Shown here: one piece after another, positions 42,168-51,427 of the stretch
Layout: each line of letters starts with the position of its first letter
Position numbering within the stretch: the stretch's first letter is position 1
From: Chthonomonas sp. UBA6659
GTDB taxonomy: Bacteria; Armatimonadota; Fimbriimonadia; Fimbriimonadales; Fimbriimonadaceae
NCBI GenBank assembly: GCA_002455425.1
Contig: DKKT01000071.1
Coordinates: 137,273-201,272 of the forward strand
Reading direction: 5' to 3'
DNA: 64,000 nt
Translations under genes and position numbers: made by a program
Notes under the pieces: generated by a model
What the model was told of the DNA's origin: nothing
The model's database searches: none
The model's input: the letters and a program-made list of their open reading frames with translations, nothing else

Positions 42168-42725
42168 ATGAAGGTGCTGGTCGGGTCTTTGTCGATCTTC
42201 GTCGGTGGGGCGCTGTTCGCGGGGTTTCCCGGGGCCACCGATGCCCGCTTGAAAGCGATTCAGGGTTACCGCTCCTGGACGAAAGTGAATGCGAAGCCGG
42301 TTTCGATGGCCCCGTCGGTCGCCGTCCTGTGCGCCGCCATTCCGCCCCCGAAGTGGCGCGATCCCAGTCCCCACATCGGGAAGTTCTTCACCGTCTATGT
42401 CAACGCCACGGGGCGGACGGCGATGCTCTCCGACGAGACGAAGCCGTTCCCCGTGGGAACGGTGATCGTCAAGGAGAAAGTGCCGGCCGTCGGGCAGGAC
42501 GTTCTCAAGCAGACGCCCGGCACGAAGGTCGAACTCCTTACCGTGATGATCAAGCGAGACAAGGGCTTCGACCCCGGCAACGGGGACTGGGAGTACTTCG
42601 CGGTCTCCGGCGATGCGAAGGCGGTCATCTCGAAGGACGTGAAGCACTGCCAGGACTGTCATCGATCGCAGAAGTCCTCCGACTATGTCTATCGCGACTA
42701 CCCGCGATCCGCATCCCGACGATGA
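42168..42725 (+). CDS. Cytochrome P460-like c-type heme protein
   Basis: 185 residues from ATG 42168 (GGGAAG just upstream). A signal peptide (MKVLVGSLSIFVGGALFAGF) precedes a beta-rich domain and a C-terminal heme site CQDCH followed by SSDYVYRDY, the layout of the cytochrome P460 / cytochrome c' beta family. The typical cross-linking Lys cannot be confirmed without alignment. Known relatives oxidise hydroxylamine or bind NO; many are uncharacterised. It lies 37 nt after the GNAT gene. Confidence 0.8.
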   Translation: MKVLVGSLSIFVGGALFAGFPGATDARLKAIQGYRSWTKVNAKPVSMAPSVAVLCAAIPPPKWRDPSPHIGKFFTVYVNATGRTAMLSDETKPFPVGTVIVKEKVPAVGQDVLKQTPGTKVELLTVMIKRDKGFDPGNGDWEYFAVSGDAKAVISKDVKHCQDCHRSQKSSDYVYRDYPRSASRR

Positions 42726-42876
42726 TTGCCCTCGCTTGATCGTGCGGACTACGCAAAACTGCGGGCAATTCGAACCTTTGGGCCACGCCTGAAGGACTAT
42801 AGTTGGGCGGGTGGCCGATTCGGCGTTTCTTGGCCCGTTTCTTGACGATCGGGCTCCTGGTGAACGAGGTGTGAAT

Positions 42877-44979
42877 TTGAAACTGGATTATCGTGCTTCG
42901 ATCGTGCTCGCTTGGTCGCTCCTTGCGGGCTCGGCGGCGTTGGCGCAAGGGCGTCTGGAGAGATTCGAGGAGATCCCGGGGGTGAAGGAGTTCACCGGAT
43001 CCCTGATCGCGCGTCCGATGCCGGTGGACCTGCTTGCCGAGAGGCTACAGGGCGACGACTGGAGAGCCGAGCAGATGCTTCGGCACGCGCGCGCGGCGCT
43101 CGCTGCCACGACGTTGCGCTACTACCCCGAGGTCGACGAGTACATTCTCCGCATTCCCGTGGGGATGGATGAGAACTCCTACGCGGCCCAACTCTTGCGG
43201 ACGGGTGCCTACCAATACGTGCACCCGAATTACCGTGTCTATCCCTGTCTATCTCCGAACGACCCGTCGTTCGGATCCCAATGGCACCATTTCAAGATCG
43301 AGTCTCCTCGATGCTGGGATCAGTTCCGAGGCAGCGCATCGGTCGTCGCCGCAGTTTGCGACACAGGCATCGATCTCGCTCACCCGGACCTCGCCGGTCG
43401 CCTCGTTTCGGGCTACAACTCGGTCACCCAGCTTCCCCAGGCCCTGGGGGGCCAGGTCACGCCGGTCCACCCCCACGGAACCCACGTCGCCGGGATCATC
43501 GGCGCCGTCGGCAACAACTCGATCGGAGTCTCCGGCGTGAACTGGGACGTCCGGATCATGCCGATCCGGGTAAGCGATGTTTCGAGCGGAAGCGCTTCAT
43601 ATGAACAACTCACCCGTGGCGCACGCTGGGCCGCCGAAAACGGAGCGAAGGTCATCAACACGAGTTACAGCGGAGTCGACGGCGCGACCATCGAGACGAC
43701 CGGTGCCTACTGCCGTGGCCTCGGCGCGGTCTACCTGTACGCGGCCGGCAACGACAACCGCAACCTCAGCGGATTCGATCACCCGAACGTAACCGTCGTC
43801 GGCGCGAGCACCTCCACAGATGGGAAGGCGAGCTTCTCCGCGTACGGACTTGGTATCGACGTCTTCGCCCCCGGCACCGGGATCTTGAGCACGACCCCCG
43901 GCAACAGCTATGCCGCCTGGGACGGTACGAGTATGGCGACACCGGTCGCAGCCGGCGTTTGCGCGATGATGTTAGCGGCCAAGCCCGGCCTGACCCCCGG
44001 TACGGTCGAGGACTTGCTCGAATCCGGCTGCGACGATCTCGGCACCCCCGGGAACGACTCCTTCTACGGTTGGGGCCGCGTGAACGTGTATCGATCCGTC
44101 GCTCAAGCGGTTTCGACGATCAAGCAAGCGCCTGCCAACGGCTTCTTCTATGAGCGGGTCACGCGGAAGGGCACGTGGCCCGAAGCCCAAACCGGCGCGG
44201 CTGCGCGGTCCGTGTACGGCGTCGCCGGGCGCCTCGCATGTCTCACCTCGGCGACCCTGAACTCTTGGGTCGTCGCCAACTTCGAGAGTGAATTCGTCCG
44301 GGGCCACTGGCTCGGCGGGACCCAGCCGGCTGGCTCGGGCGAGCCTGCCGCCGGCTGGAGCTGGGTCTCGGGAGCCCCGTGGTCCTACAACAACTGGAGC
44401 CCCGGCCAGCCCGACAATGCCGCCGGCGTCGAGAACTCGCTCGAGTTCTTTATCGGCGGGGTCCTCGGGAGCTGGAACGATGTCAACGGCGCGACCGCGT
44501 CCACGAGCTCGGGCGCAGGATACTTCGTCGAGTACCCGGTGCCACCGCCTTCGACGGTGAGCGGCACGGTGCTCCTGCAGCGCTACCTTCCCGCTCCCGC
44601 CGGACAGCAGATCACGATTACGGTCCGACCGAATGGCGGCGCGATCGTCGAAACCCAAACCGTGACCCTCGGCTCAGGTGGGACGTTCGCCTTCGTCACC
44701 CCCTGGAAGGGCAACTTGACCCTCGGTTTCAAGGGGGTCCGCTGGCTCCGCAAGGCGTATGTCGCGACCCTCGGAGCAGGCAACCTGTCAGGAATCGCCG
44801 TCAGCCTCGTCAACGGTGACGTCAACAGCGACAACCGGGTCGACTCCGACGACTTCGACGAGATCGTCTCGAACTTCGGCGCCAGCGGCACGTGGGCCGA
44901 CCTCGATGGAAGCGGGACCGTCGATTCGGACGACTTCGACATCGTCGTGGCCGTCTTCGGCACGCAGGGCGATCCGTAG
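42877..44979 (+). CDS. Secreted subtilase (S8) with C-type-lectin-like and dockerin-like domains
   Basis: About 700 residues. The start is taken as TTG 42877, 7 nt after GAGG, giving a signal peptide MKLDYRASIVLAWSLLAGSA; GTG 42871 or 42811 are alternatives. After a propeptide (about 25-130) comes the S8 domain with all three catalytic residues: D162 (VCDTGIDL), H200 (HGTHVAGI) and S352 (GTSMATPVA). A region at about 415-560 (WLGGTQPAGSGEPAAGWSWV, WNDVNG) is C-type-lectin-like. The last ~55 residues are two Ca-binding DxNxD repeats (GDVNSDNRVDSDDF, DLDGSGTVDSDDF) of dockerin type. Probably an extracellular protease tethered to partners or matrix. Confidence 0.9.
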   Translation: MKLDYRASIVLAWSLLAGSAALAQGRLERFEEIPGVKEFTGSLIARPMPVDLLAERLQGDDWRAEQMLRHARAALAATTLRYYPEVDEYILRIPVGMDENSYAAQLLRTGAYQYVHPNYRVYPCLSPNDPSFGSQWHHFKIESPRCWDQFRGSASVVAAVCDTGIDLAHPDLAGRLVSGYNSVTQLPQALGGQVTPVHPHGTHVAGIIGAVGNNSIGVSGVNWDVRIMPIRVSDVSSGSASYEQLTRGARWAAENGAKVINTSYSGVDGATIETTGAYCRGLGAVYLYAAGNDNRNLSGFDHPNVTVVGASTSTDGKASFSAYGLGIDVFAPGTGILSTTPGNSYAAWDGTSMATPVAAGVCAMMLAAKPGLTPGTVEDLLESGCDDLGTPGNDSFYGWGRVNVYRSVAQAVSTIKQAPANGFFYERVTRKGTWPEAQTGAAARSVYGVAGRLACLTSATLNSWVVANFESEFVRGHWLGGTQPAGSGEPAAGWSWVSGAPWSYNNWSPGQPDNAAGVENSLEFFIGGVLGSWNDVNGATASTSSGAGYFVEYPVPPPSTVSGTVLLQRYLPAPAGQQITITVRPNGGAIVETQTVTLGSGGTFAFVTPWKGNLTLGFKGVRWLRKAYVATLGAGNLSGIAVSLVNGDVNSDNRVDSDDFDEIVSNFGASGTWADLDGSGTVDSDDFDIVVAVFGTQGDP

Positions 44980-45007
44980 AGCGGATTGCTCCCGCACGAG
45001 GCAAGGG

Positions 45008-45043
45008 CCCCCACGCCGACCGGTGTGGGGGACTTGTGTTTTT
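45008..45043 (+). terminator. Rho-independent terminator of the subtilase gene
   Basis: CCCCCAC (45008-45014) pairs with GTGGGGG (45025-45031), followed by a T-tract (TTTTT at 45039-45043). It begins 28 nt after the subtilase stop. Confidence 0.82.
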
Positions 45044-45165
45044 GCGTGTCATTGTTTCTGATGACAAGGGCTTTCTAGGGATCTAAACGATTGTCTATTT
45101 GCAGTAAGATCTGAACAAGACGCTCTAGCGTCGAGAAGGCTCTTAAGAGTCTAGTGGAGGCTACA
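45044..45165 (+). promoter_or_regulatory. AT-rich leader with two palindromes before the multicopper oxidase
   Basis: This stretch is clearly AT-richer than its surroundings. It has GACGCT-CT-AGCGTC (6+6 bp, 45119-45132) and the perfect 10-bp palindrome CTCTTAAGAG (45140-45149), 7 nt before the GGAGG ribosome site. The spacing fits an operator pair or leader hairpins. No known copper operator (CopY, CueR type) is recognisable, and a clear -35/-10 pair was not found. Confidence 0.45.
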
Positions 45166-46872
45166 ATGCTCACTCGTCGAGACTTACTGAAGGCGGGGAC
45201 CCTGTCCCTCCTTACGGTTCCGATGGCTGGTTGGGCCCAGCTTCATCCCGGACCGAACGCGGGTGTTATGCGTCCGCGGCGTTTCGCGAACCCCTTGCCG
45301 ATTCCCAGCGTAATCGATGCTCGAGCCGGGGGTCATTTTGCGTTCCGGGTGACGCATCAGATGCAATGGCTTGGCCTGCGTGATGCCCTCGGCAATCCCG
45401 TTTTGACGCCAACCTTCGGATATGAGGGGTCCTACCCGGGACCGACGATTCTTTGCAGGAAGGGTTCGCCGATCACGGTCGAGTGGATCAACGATCTTGT
45501 CGACGGCAACGGGGATCCGATTCCCCATCTCTTGCCGATCGATACGTCGGTGCACTGGGCGGATCCGTTCGGAAACGACAGTGTCGCCGCCGTGCCGGTC
45601 GTCACGCACGTGCACGGCGCGAATTCGGCCGCATCCAGCGACGGATTGCCGGATGCCTGGTTCACTCCGGGGTACGCCCAAACTGGGCCGATCTTCAACC
45701 CGGTTTACACCTACGACAACAACCAGGACGGTGCGACGACCTGGTACCACGACCACGCGCTCGGCATCACCCGGCTCAATGTGTACGCCGGCATGGCCGG
45801 GTTCTTCCCGATCATCGATGAAAACGAGGAGTACCTCGTTGCCAACAACCTCATTCCCGGGGGCGACTACGACATCGGTCTTGCGATCCAGGACCGAATG
45901 TTCGACGCCCAGGGTCGGCTGTTCTACCCGTCCGAGCCCGAAGTCGCGGATGCGCCGGAGCCGAGCGTGCTCCCCGAGTTCTTCGGCGACACCATGCTCG
46001 TCAACGGGATGATCTGGCCCTACCTCGAGGTCGAACCGCGACTCTACCGATTCCGCATGCTCAACGGTTGCGACTCTCGGTTCCTCGATCTGTTCCTTTC
46101 CAGCGGACAGATGATGACCCAGATCGCCACCGACCTGGGGATGCTGAACTCACCGGTTCCGATGACCCGCCTCGTCATCGCCCCGGGAGAGCGGTGCGAA
46201 ATGGTGCTCGACTTCCGCGGCTTGGAGGGGAAGACCATCGTCCTGCGCAACAACGCGCGCTCGCCCTACCCGATGGGGACGCCGGTCGATCCCAACACTA
46301 CCGGGCAGGTCATGGCCTTCCGTGTCACCAAGCCGCTCAACCCCATGGTGCCGATCGCGACCTTGCCGTCCAACCTGCGGCCGATCTCCGGTCCGGTGCC
46401 GACGTTCGGACCCGCCGTCCGCACGCGCAAGTTGCTCCTCTTCGAGGGGATCGACGAGTACGGACGACTGCAGCCGCTGCTTGGAACCACCGATGACGGC
46501 GCGCTCATGTGGCACGATCCGATCACGGAGAACCCCGGATTGGGCGACACCGAGATCTGGGAGGTCTACAACTCCACGATGGATGCCCACCCCATCCATC
46601 TCCACCTCGTCGGCTTCCGAATCCTCAATCGCCAGCGGTTCAAAGCCGACCAGGATATGGCGACCGGTCAGCTCTCCAACATCCGTCTGATCGGGCAGCC
46701 GCGTCCCGCGGCCGCGAACGAGCTAGGCCTCAAGGACACCGCCCAGATGCTCCCGGGCGAGGTCACCCGGATCATCACAAGGTTCGATCGACCGGGTGAA
46801 TATGTGTGGCACTGCCATATCCTCTCCCACGAGGATCACGAGATGATGCGACCGTATCGCGTCGGCCCGTGA
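45166..46872 (+). CDS. Multicopper oxidase (CotA/bilirubin-oxidase-like), Tat-exported
   Basis: 568 residues from ATG 45166; GGAGG (45156-45160) sets the start. A Tat signal opens the protein (LTRRDLLKAG). All four copper motifs are present: HVHG (H148, H150), WYHDH (H195, H197), HPIHLHL (H475, H478, H480) and HCHILSHEDHEMM (H549, C550, H551, H555, M560). Three cupredoxin domains are implied. Relatives oxidise phenols, bilirubin or metal ions with reduction of oxygen to water. The natural substrate is unknown. It is not linked to copper resistance genes here. Confidence 0.95.
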   Translation: MLTRRDLLKAGTLSLLTVPMAGWAQLHPGPNAGVMRPRRFANPLPIPSVIDARAGGHFAFRVTHQMQWLGLRDALGNPVLTPTFGYEGSYPGPTILCRKGSPITVEWINDLVDGNGDPIPHLLPIDTSVHWADPFGNDSVAAVPVVTHVHGANSAASSDGLPDAWFTPGYAQTGPIFNPVYTYDNNQDGATTWYHDHALGITRLNVYAGMAGFFPIIDENEEYLVANNLIPGGDYDIGLAIQDRMFDAQGRLFYPSEPEVADAPEPSVLPEFFGDTMLVNGMIWPYLEVEPRLYRFRMLNGCDSRFLDLFLSSGQMMTQIATDLGMLNSPVPMTRLVIAPGERCEMVLDFRGLEGKTIVLRNNARSPYPMGTPVDPNTTGQVMAFRVTKPLNPMVPIATLPSNLRPISGPVPTFGPAVRTRKLLLFEGIDEYGRLQPLLGTTDDGALMWHDPITENPGLGDTEIWEVYNSTMDAHPIHLHLVGFRILNRQRFKADQDMATGQLSNIRLIGQPRPAAANELGLKDTAQMLPGEVTRIITRFDRPGEYVWHCHILSHEDHEMMRPYRVGP

Positions 46873-46883
46873 AGGGAAGGACT

Positions 46884-46912
46884 ATGGGGCGTCGACTTCG
46901 TCGGCGCCCCAT
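46884..46912. terminator. Bidirectional terminator between the multicopper oxidase and lacZ
   Basis: A 13-bp stem with one G-T pair (ATGGGGCGTCGAC at 46884-46896 with 46900-46912, loop TTC) lies 11 nt after one stop and 3 nt beyond the stop of the convergent gene. Confidence 0.75.
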
Positions 46913-46915
46913 GGC

Positions 46916-49879
46916 TCATCGTTCGACGCGGAGGGTGATGTCGAGGACCTCTTCCCCGGGCGTCCACAAGTACTGGGGGAGCGGTCTTGGCCCGCACGAC
47001 GCTCCACCCAGTCCGATCTGAAAGCGGTCGAGCGACACGATCACCTCTGGCCTCGGACGCAGAGGCGTGAAACGCCGCGGCTCACCGTTCTTGTGGCGGG
47101 CCTGGTCCAGATCTTCGGCCGTGAAGTGCGACGCACTCACCGAAAGATGGGGCTGTCCCTCGATCCGGATGCCCCAACCGTCGCGGTCCGTGAACGTGAC
47201 CCACCGAACCTCTTCCTTGTTGCCGTGCTCCTGGGGCCGCAGCGTCTCTTCGAACTGATCCGCCACCGAACCCTTGTAGCGTCCGACAAGTGCCGCGGCT
47301 TTGCGATCGGGGTAGCTCTCGAAGGGTCCTCGCCCGAACCACGTCATCGTGTTCAGCTCGGGAGCGAGCGCGAAGACCAACCCGAGCCGCGGGATCGGAG
47401 GCAAAGCCCCGATCGGTTCGAAGACGCTAGCGATTCGGAGCGCACCGGAACCCACGGAGTAGGTCTGCCGATGAAGAGAGCCGGTCCCCCGAAAACCGAC
47501 GACCTCGTGCACGACTTCGATTGAATCCGTGCTCGTTTCGAACCGGCAGACGTGGTAGGCAAGCTGAGTTAGGCCAGAGTCGAGGAAGGCCTGTTGCAGC
47601 CAAACGTCGTTGTCCACGAACGCGCGAAAACAGTTCAATCGTGGTCCACGGACGAGGACCTCCCGACCGTCGAAGGCGAGTGAGGAAAGGACACCATCCG
47701 GTGAGAAAGCGAACTCGACTCCGTCCCCGACAAAGGCCCCCGCCGGCGTGGTCCGAAGAGCCCCGCATACGAATCGAGCCCCTTGCCGACTCGTGATTGG
47801 AAACTGGTCCCAAGCGATCTCATGGCCAGATTCGCCCCAGGGCGTGGCTTGCTTAAGGTGTGCGCTGACGCGGAGGAATCGCTCCCGGTCAGGCGGAACA
47901 TCGGGCAGTGCGGCGAGGTCGAGATCGATCGAAGCGTCCTGCGAAGGGCCGACGCCGGGGACGTCCAAGCACCCTTGGCGGACGACGAGGCCTTCTTCCT
48001 CGACGCGCCAACGGATCTCGATTCCGTCGAGGTCTCGAAACGTGAATCGATTCTGGACCGTCAGCTCGTTCTTCGCCCACAAGAATCGGATCGGCTGGTA
48101 GACATGCTTGACTTCCCATGCCTTCGCCGGAATCTGCCGATCGGGCAGCACGACGCCGTTGCCACAAAAGGGACCGTCGTTTGGTTGGTCGTCGTAGTCG
48201 CCACCATACGCGTAGAACCACTTGCGATCCCAAGGCTTGCCGCTCAGGTCAGGCTCCGCCGGGTTGGGATGAGGCGCGTCGAAGTAGCGCCGCAGTCCCT
48301 GATCCACGAAGTCCCAGATGCAGCCCCCCATCAGGCGTGGATACCTGTCGAACACCTCCCAATACTCGACGAGATTGCCGATCGCGTTGCCCATGGCATG
48401 GGCGTACTCACAGACGAAAAACGGCTTCTCGGAGCGCGCTTCGCCGGCTTCGGCCAGGCTCTCCACGGACGGGTACATCACGCTGTCGACATCGGCGACG
48501 GGGTTGTCGCGCTCGTAGTGGACGGGCCGCGTCCTGTCCAGGTGGTGAACGAAAGCGGCCGTGGCCGCGAAATTCGAGCCGGGTCCCGCCTCGTTCCCAA
48601 GGGACCACATGACGATCGAGGGGTGGTTGCGATGGCAACGGACCAGTCGCTCGGTCCGGTCGAGGTGGGCGGCGAGCCACTCCGGGTTGTTGCCGAGTGT
48701 CTTGTCGAGGTCGTATCCCATCCCGTGCGACTCGATGTTCGCCTCGTCCACGACGTAGAGTCCGAATTCGTCGCAGAGTCCGTACCACTCGCTGTGGTTC
48801 ATGTAGTGGGAGCAGCGAACGGTGTCGATGTTCAGCTGCTTCATGAGCCGGATGTCGGCGATCATCTGATCCCGGGTGATCGTACGTCCGGTGTCAGGAT
48901 GGTGCTCGTGCCGGTTCACACCGTGGAGCTTCACCGGCCGCCCGTTCATGCGAAACACGCCCCCATCCCAAGCGATTCTCCGAAAGCCGACCCGGAAGCT
49001 CCGAACGTCCGATCCCGCGGTGAGGAACAGGGTGTATAGTCGCGGGCTCTCAGCCGACCACGGTTCGACCGCGAGTCCGTCCAAAGTGATCGCTTCCTCA
49101 AGCGGCACGTCCAACCCCAGTTCAGGAATCTCGAGTTGGACCGGACCGGATGCCCGCACCCGCACCGACAGCGCGCCCGAACTTCGATCCGGGTCGTAGT
49201 CCGCGTCGAGCTCGACGTCCTCGATACCGTCGGCGGGCATGGAAACGAGCATGACGTCGCGGAAAATCCCTCCAAAGCGCCACATATCCTGATCCTCGAG
49301 GTAGCTCCCGTCGCACCAACGGTACACCTCGACGGCGAGGAGGTTTGTCCCCGGGACAGTCGACTTCGTGATATCGAATTCAGCCGGGCCCTTGCTGTCT
49401 TGGCTGTAGCCGATCCGTTGGCCGTTGATCCAGACATAGAACGCCGAATACACCCCCTCGAATCGAAGCACCAGCTTCCGCCCAAAAAGAAGCCGCTCCG
49501 GCACCTCGAATCGTTGCCGATAGCTCCCGACGGGGTTGTCGTCATGAGGAATCCGGGGCGGGTCGGCCGGAAACGGGTAGCGAACGTTGCTGTAGATCGG
49601 CACCCCGTAGCCCTGCATCTCCCAGCATGAAGGCACCGCGATCGTGCCCCAATCGGAGTCGTCGAAGGCTGGATCCTCGAAGCCCACGGGGCGGTCGGAC
49701 GGCCGTCCCACCCATCGGAAACGCCAGAGACCATTGAGGAGCTGCACGAACGAACTCGCGTCGCGACGGCACTCGGCCGCCTCCGCGATGCTCGCGCACG
49801 GCCAGGAGGTTGCCCTCGGGGGCAACTTGCCGATGCCGAAAACCTTGGGGTTCTCCCAATCGGGAACAGGGGTGCTCAT
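46916..49879 (-). CDS. lacZ: Beta-galactosidase, LacZ-type (GH2)
   Basis: 987 residues, close to E. coli LacZ (1024). The order of domains is the LacZ one: sugar-binding jelly roll with YGVPIYSNVRYPF and GSYLEDQDMWR, two Ig-like domains, TIM barrel with GVNRHEHHPDTG, acid/base E430 in WSLGNEAG and nucleophile E491 in CEYAHAMGN, then the large C-terminal sandwich (bgal small chain) with WFGRGPFESYPDRK. It hydrolyses terminal beta-D-galactosides. No signal peptide, so cytosolic. Start ATG 49879 matches the family; ATG 49894 is 5 residues earlier. It overlaps no other gene, and divergent tatD starts 33 nt away. Confidence 0.95.
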   Translation of the reverse strand: MSTPVPDWENPKVFGIGKLPPRATSWPCASIAEAAECRRDASSFVQLLNGLWRFRWVGRPSDRPVGFEDPAFDDSDWGTIAVPSCWEMQGYGVPIYSNVRYPFPADPPRIPHDDNPVGSYRQRFEVPERLLFGRKLVLRFEGVYSAFYVWINGQRIGYSQDSKGPAEFDITKSTVPGTNLLAVEVYRWCDGSYLEDQDMWRFGGIFRDVMLVSMPADGIEDVELDADYDPDRSSGALSVRVRASGPVQLEIPELGLDVPLEEAITLDGLAVEPWSAESPRLYTLFLTAGSDVRSFRVGFRRIAWDGGVFRMNGRPVKLHGVNRHEHHPDTGRTITRDQMIADIRLMKQLNIDTVRCSHYMNHSEWYGLCDEFGLYVVDEANIESHGMGYDLDKTLGNNPEWLAAHLDRTERLVRCHRNHPSIVMWSLGNEAGPGSNFAATAAFVHHLDRTRPVHYERDNPVADVDSVMYPSVESLAEAGEARSEKPFFVCEYAHAMGNAIGNLVEYWEVFDRYPRLMGGCIWDFVDQGLRRYFDAPHPNPAEPDLSGKPWDRKWFYAYGGDYDDQPNDGPFCGNGVVLPDRQIPAKAWEVKHVYQPIRFLWAKNELTVQNRFTFRDLDGIEIRWRVEEEGLVVRQGCLDVPGVGPSQDASIDLDLAALPDVPPDRERFLRVSAHLKQATPWGESGHEIAWDQFPITSRQGARFVCGALRTTPAGAFVGDGVEFAFSPDGVLSSLAFDGREVLVRGPRLNCFRAFVDNDVWLQQAFLDSGLTQLAYHVCRFETSTDSIEVVHEVVGFRGTGSLHRQTYSVGSGALRIASVFEPIGALPPIPRLGLVFALAPELNTMTWFGRGPFESYPDRKAAALVGRYKGSVADQFEETLRPQEHGNKEEVRWVTFTDRDGWGIRIEGQPHLSVSASHFTAEDLDQARHKNGEPRRFTPLRPRPEVIVSLDRFQIGLGGASCGPRPLPQYLWTPGEEVLDITLRVER

Positions 49880-49912
49880 GGTCGACGCGAGCATACCGAG
49901 GTAGAACGAGCC

Positions 49913-50689
49913 GTGACGCTGATCGACACCCACTGCCATCTCAACGACACGGAGGCGTTCCCGGACCCGGATTTGGCCGCCTCCGAAGCGCGCGTTGCCG
50001 GCGTCGAGCAGATCATCGTGATCGGAGTCGATCTGGCGTCGAGTCGCCTGGCCCGAGACCTCGCGGACCGGCTCGAGGGCGTCTACTTCACCGCCGGCCA
50101 TCACCCGAACTATGCCCACGAGTTTCAGGAGGCGGATCTCGAGATCTACCGTGAGCTCCTCGCCCACCCCAAGGCGGTCGGCCTCGGTGAAATCGGGCTC
50201 GACACCCACTGGGACTTTGCCACGAAGGACGAGCAGTGGCGCTGTCTGAGGGCGCAACTGGATCTCGCCGCCGAAGTCGGCAAGCCGATCGTGCTCCATT
50301 GCCGCGAGGCGTACCCAGCGCTACTCGACATCCTCGAACGTGAGCCGGCCCGAGACTGGGTCTTCCACTGCTTCGGCGGCGACCGCGACGATGCGGCCCG
50401 CGCGATCGCCTTGGGAGGTTGGTTCGGGATCGACGGACCGGTGACCTACAAGAAGGCGGACGCGCTCCGAGCGCAGATTCCCGACTTGCCCCGCGATCGG
50501 CTCATCCTCGAGACGGACAGCCCCTGGATGACGCCCCACCCGCACCGATCCGAGCGCAATAGGCCCGCGCTCTTGCCGTTGATCAACGCGGCCGTCGCCG
50601 GAGTCCTGGATCTAACCCCGGAGGCGTGCGCCGAACTCACGACGGCCAATGCGCGCCGCCTCTTTTCGGGCCTCGGCTATTCGAAGTAG
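49913..50689 (+). CDS. tatD: TatD-family metal-dependent hydrolase
   Basis: 258 residues. Metal ligands: DTHCHLN at the N-terminus, GEIGLD (Glu), VLHCREA (His), HCFGG (His) and TDSPWMTP (Asp). TatD proteins are 3'-5' DNA/RNA exonucleases or D-aminoacyl-tRNA deacylase-like enzymes; YcfH and TatD cannot be separated here. GTG start without a Shine-Dalgarno; TAGAAC ends 5 nt upstream. The 3' end overlaps the convergent prepilin-like gene by 13 nt. Confidence 0.93.
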   Translation: MTLIDTHCHLNDTEAFPDPDLAASEARVAGVEQIIVIGVDLASSRLARDLADRLEGVYFTAGHHPNYAHEFQEADLEIYRELLAHPKAVGLGEIGLDTHWDFATKDEQWRCLRAQLDLAAEVGKPIVLHCREAYPALLDILEREPARDWVFHCFGGDRDDAARAIALGGWFGIDGPVTYKKADALRAQIPDLPRDRLILETDSPWMTPHPHRSERNRPALLPLINAAVAGVLDLTPEACAELTTANARRLFSGLGYSK

Positions 50690-51351
50690 CTGCTCGGCTT
50701 CGCCAGCTTCCAGCGTGCGCAGTCGCGGTCATACGTCTCCTGAACCGAGAGCCAGTCGGCGTGCCCGTCGGCATACACCCAGAGGCCGCCCTTCTGGCGG
50801 TCGAACCGAACGACACCGGGACCGTTGACCCGAACCGCGCCCGGGCAAAAGCCGACTGCCGGTGCGACCGACCAGCGCCCGTCCGTGTTGCGTCCGAGCA
50901 GGAAGGTCGCCGAGGGGATCTGGAAGCGATGCAGCTCGACGAGCGCCGTCGGCGTCCGGTCTGCCCAATACACGTTTGCTCCGAACCGGCCCAGACGGCG
51001 CAGCGGCGCGTCCGCCGGGCAGTCGATCGCCGACGGGTCGGTCGCCTCGAGCAGGGACGCCTTCGAGACGAGATAGGGGAGCACCTTCTGCTTCCAAGTC
51101 GCCCCGGTCGAACACGCATCGTTTGGAGACGTGCGGCTCGAAGGGTAAGGGAGCCGGTCGTCGTAATCGATGGTGTAGACCAGGCAAGCGGCCCCGGTTT
51201 GCCTGAGGGAACTCATGCGGGCCCGCACCGCACCGTCACCGAAGAAAGCGAGTCCCAGAGCCGGCACCAGGAGAGCCGGCACGGCGACGGCAATGACGGC
51301 TACCGCCAAGAGATGACCCAGAGTCCAACCTGAACGGCGTTCGTCTTCCAC
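50677..51351 (-). CDS. Prepilin-like membrane protein with C-terminal Y-A-D-G-H motif
   Basis: About 224 residues from GTG 51351; the start is uncertain and the frame is open to ATG 51456, which would overlap yraN. RRSGWTLGHLLAVAVIAVAV resembles a degenerate type IV prepilin N-terminus (G|WTL... lacks the usual F at +1 and E at +5), followed by a membrane helix. The globular part has LRQTGAACLVYTIDYDDRLP and ends near LWVYADGHADWL, as in DUF1559-type pseudopilins common in Armatimonadota and Planctomycetes. Probably a secretion- or surface-related pseudopilin. The 3' end overlaps tatD by 13 nt. Confidence 0.75.
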   Translation of the reverse strand: MEDERRSGWTLGHLLAVAVIAVAVPALLVPALGLAFFGDGAVRARMSSLRQTGAACLVYTIDYDDRLPYPSSRTSPNDACSTGATWKQKVLPYLVSKASLLEATDPSAIDCPADAPLRRLGRFGANVYWADRTPTALVELHRFQIPSATFLLGRNTDGRWSVAPAVGFCPGAVRVNGPGVVRFDRQKGGLWVYADGHADWLSVQETYDRDCARWKLAKPSSYFE

Positions 51352-51427
51352 CGAGAGGAGATACCGAAGAAAGCGCCCCCGCGAGCACGCCGCTGGGACC
51401 CTTTTCGGGCGGCGCAGGACCAAAGAC

